Shown here: piece by piece, positions 61,360-64,000 of the stretch
How positions within the stretch are numbered: the stretch's first letter is position 1
How the letters are laid out: each line of letters opens with the position of its first letter
Assembly: GCA_022747635.1 (NCBI GenBank)
Contig: JAKTNV010000009.1
Span: forward strand, 27,443,122-27,507,121
DNA: 64,000 nucleotides
Source: Hetaerina americana
Taxonomy: Eukaryota; Arthropoda; Insecta; Odonata; Calopterygidae
Direction: 5' to 3'
Program-made: the position numbers and the translations under genes
Notes under the pieces: generated by a model
Told to the model about the DNA's origin: nothing
Seen by the model: only the letters and a program-made list of their open reading frames with translations
Database searches by the model: none

Positions 61360-62620
61360 GCAGGCCTGGAGGTTGAGGGGAGGTGTGGGCAGTAGCGACA
61401 GCCGGAGGGCAGGGTGGCCATTCCGCCGCCTCTCCTCTGCTCCTAAGGGTCCATTTGACATTCATCTACCCCATACCTCTCTTGCCCTCTCTTCTCTGCA
61501 TCTCTCTCTCTCTTTCCGAAAGCCAAAAAGGTTCACATCCAGCAAACGAACAAGGCCATCGAACGGATATTCTAGTAACGATGGCGGTGCCGAATAAAAA
61601 AATGTATCTTCCTCTCACTCTCCTCTCCCACCCTCCACCTGATCAAAGCCCACACTGCCTCCTCCCTCCCACTCTCCCTCCCCCCTCCATCTCCAATCCC
61701 CACTTCGCCTCCCATTCCTCCGCAACCGCCCCCTGAACTCTTTCCAGACGCACAACCTACCTCTAATTTTTTTTCCTGCCCTCCCATCCACCACCTCTCC
61801 CTCAAATCCTACTTCTCCCAAAACCTTGCGTCGGTTGGCACGAATTTCGTCAGTCTTTTTTTCTTCCTGTCTCTCTCGCCTCCCTCCCACTCTTATTCCA
61901 TTCCCTCCCTCCGTCCGCTCACTCTTCGCAATCCTTCCATCCAACTCGCCGAAGCTTTGCCCATTCCCCCTCTCCTCCTCATTCGCCATTCTTTTGTTAT
62001 ACCCCCCCCCCCTTTTTGAGCATCACTCCCTTGTTCCCTCCAGAAAATCCTACCCCGGCGATAGAGTCGCATCATCCTCTATTTCGTTCCCCCGTGCACC
62101 GGGTTCCATAACTCTTTTTGAGTTGATGCCCCTCACCCTTTCCAATCCCACCCGCCTTCGCCCCGACGTCTTTCGGAGGCTTTTGACTTTATATGGATGC
62201 GTGGGTGTCTCGCAGAGTCGTCCTCGGTTCCACGGGTGAGGAGAAGGACGCTTTGGGAAGGGGGTAGAATAAAAAAGTGATAGAATGTATGGATGGAATG
62301 AGGGGAGAGAGAGAAAGAGAGACGGTTGGGAGAGGATTGGAGAAGAGGAGGAGGGAAAGGTGGCGGTTGGAAGGCGAAGGAATTTCTAGTCTCCTTTTCT
62401 TTTAAGTGGTCCTTGTGTGGAGGGGATTCTCGTCGAGACGGACTCCGGACCGCTTTTTGGGGGAATATCTTTCGGAGGAACTCTCTCTCTTCTCGTCGGG
62501 AGGCAGGGATGAGACGGGGAGAGTGGGGGACGAGAGAGGAAGAGACTTGACTCCCAAAGTGGACAAGTGTGTGTGTGTGTGTGTGTGTCCCGAAGCCGCA
62601 CACTCGCCTGTTAAACGATG
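61360..62620. promoter_or_regulatory. GC-rich island with long pyrimidine tract then purine tract
   Basis: The plus strand is C/T-rich from about 61,480 to 62,035 and switches to A/G-rich from about 62,240 to 62,370. CpG-rich sequence lies at 62,050-62,230 and 62,410-62,530, and a GT repeat closes the island. Overlapping frames on all phases are compositional. It could be a promoter-type island, but no transcript evidence exists in the sequence. Confidence 0.35.
62567..62588. repeat. (GT)n microsatellite
   Basis: About 22 bases of GT repeat. Confidence 0.95.
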
Positions 62621-62624
62621 ATAT

Positions 62625-63908
62625 TTAACCACTCTTTTATTACAACTCGAATGCTCTCTTTTATTGTCGTGAACTACACGTTGAAAGCGTCCGTGCGCGA
62701 TACGGGCCGTGTCGTTATTTCGGGGCGGTAAAAGTTGGAAAACGGGGCAATACGACAAAATTATTGCGCGTTTTGTCGAAAGGCAAATCCAAAAGAAATT
62801 CATGCTACTTTTTTGTCACGTAAAACGTGTCGTAGATTATAACCGTATTGCCTCTCGAAGTGCATTTTTCGAGGAAACCATCTCCTCAAGTGAAACCCAT
62901 TTGCCATAGCAGTTCGAATGGAATAAACTGTATCGTTTCCCTTACTCATAAGAACATATACGTACTTTGTACGTATTTTATTAACTTCGCATGAGTTTAA
63001 TTTGATCATTGCAGTGGCAGATCTATGCCGACATAAATTCGTCCCTTGACCGTATTTGTAAGATATACGCACTCGTGACAAATTGTCTGGCATGGTAATT
63101 GCCATTTGATTCGGGTAGTGTTTTCACTGAAATTTGAATGCTAATTTTTATAAATTACTCGATAAACCTAATAGCTATAGACTACTAGGACAGCGGGAGT
63201 CTACTGTAGTCGTTTAATTTTGAACAATTGAACATACCGCTGATTAGGTTAATAATATTTCATGACAGGCTCCCCTGGTCTTGAAAACATAAATACTTGG
63301 AAATATTTATCCTGTTGACGCGAAGATTTTTACCTACCTCTAGATTGCTGCATCATCTCACTATAAATCATTTTCTGCCGTTCTGCATTGCATAAACTGC
63401 ATTGATTTTCATAAATGATTTCAGTCCGCATCTTTTCTACCTGGGATAAGAACTAAAATTCTCTCTGAAGCTTAAAACATGGCAAGGTATTACTTATATC
63501 TAGTGCAAAATTTATTCCTAACATTGCGATTCGTCTGCACCGCTTAAGAGGGTATTGCAATGGTGAAATAGGGTATGTCTCAGGTCCGTTTCCAATGCTT
63601 CATCCGAATAACCGAATTGACCCAGAATTTTTACACATTGAATTCGAATTCTGTCCTATCCCACTAGGTCCATAAAAAACAGTCGCAATATATTTTGGAT
63701 GGAAAAAGGCGCCTTTTATTTATATTTCACTGCAATGGAAACTTAATCATTTGCAAGAATAAAATATACACGTATTGCTCCAGTAATATTTTGTCTGTTA
63801 ACAATTTTATCTGGGTAAGAGTTTTGTGCGAAAGTAACTAAGTGAATAGGGATTTTTTAACCAATACTGTAGTCAAGTGTACTAAGTTCCAAGTCAAGGG
63901 AGTATCTC
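62625..63908. other. Non-coding DNA, no feature seen
   Basis: GC falls from the island edge into AT-rich sequence. No recognised gene or repeat. Confidence 0.5.
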
Positions 63909-63911
63909 CCT

Positions 63912-63985
63912 TCTCTTCCTTGAGAAAGTTGGCTTGTCACAGCCACCTTCTTCAAGGAAGAGACAGACATGACAGTTCTGTCTCT
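63912..63985. repeat. Two adjacent hairpins at window end
   Basis: The first has arms 63,912-63,934 and 63,941-63,963 (21 of 23 positions paired, 6-base loop). The second has arms AGAGACAGA (63,959-63,967) and TCTGTCTCT (63,977-63,985). They overlap by five bases, so they compete for pairing. The window ends 15 bases later, so the unit may continue outside. Confidence 0.75.
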
Positions 63986-64000
63986 CTCTTCTTTAGGAAG

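Noticed and set aside
63935..63955. miR-2 family-like string TCACAGCCA in a hairpin
   Set aside because: Seed position 2 differs, the loop is only six bases, and the match falls across the loop, which does not fit miR-2 precursors.

Overview
This 64 kb window is nuclear DNA from an animal, most likely an arthropod. I find no host protein-coding gene in it. The evidence is long (TA)n microsatellites, a DD34D mariner transposase relic, several 3'-truncated non-LTR retrotransposon (LINE) ends, tRNA-derived SINEs, and a Penelope-like element (PLE) with a hammerhead ribozyme motif. Most longer open frames are frames through TA/CA/GT repeats or through proline/serine-rich translations of polypyrimidine tracts. 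The species cannot be named from the sequence alone. The window reads as a long intergenic or intronic stretch.

Layout: an AT-rich background is broken by about 17 GC- and CpG-richer islands of roughly 0.2-1.4 kb (about 1.8-2.5, 5.1-5.8, 6.8-7.0, 12.1-13.1, 15.4-16.2, 18.1-18.5, 31.3-32.3, 34.3-35.4, 36.7-37.1, 40.8-42.1, 43.9-44.9, 47.0-47.5, 48.6-49.3, 51.4-51.9, 53.6-54.2, 55.6-55.9 and 61.4-62.6 kb). Many carry long one-sided purine or pyrimidine tracts and G-run clusters. They may be regulatory DNA or unrecognised non-coding exons.

Mobile DNA: a PLE fragment with a hammerhead-like core lies at 1.2-1.5 kb (minus strand). A 200-bp PLE with 75-bp inverted arms, a complete hammerhead core and a 15-bp target duplication lies at 13.87-14.10 kb. 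LINE pieces lie at 21.7-23.0, 26.4-27.0, 50.6-50.8 (minus) and 58.3-58.6 kb. A composite at 26.27-27.85 kb reads SINE end, (TA)n, LINE, (TA)n, mariner, (TA)n. An internally deleted mariner with both inverted ends lies at 30.47-30.86 kb. SINEs with one shared 3' end running into TA-rich repeats lie at 26.3, 39.8 and 46.2 kb. An unrelated SINE with a 9-bp target duplication lies at 46.5-46.7 kb.

The most interesting signal is the PLE/hammerhead pair. Next are the SINE family whose tail appears to be the source of some TA microsatellites, and the island series. Several compact hairpins (8.8, 52.8, 54.6, 59.7 and 63.9 kb) are not explained by any recognised element.
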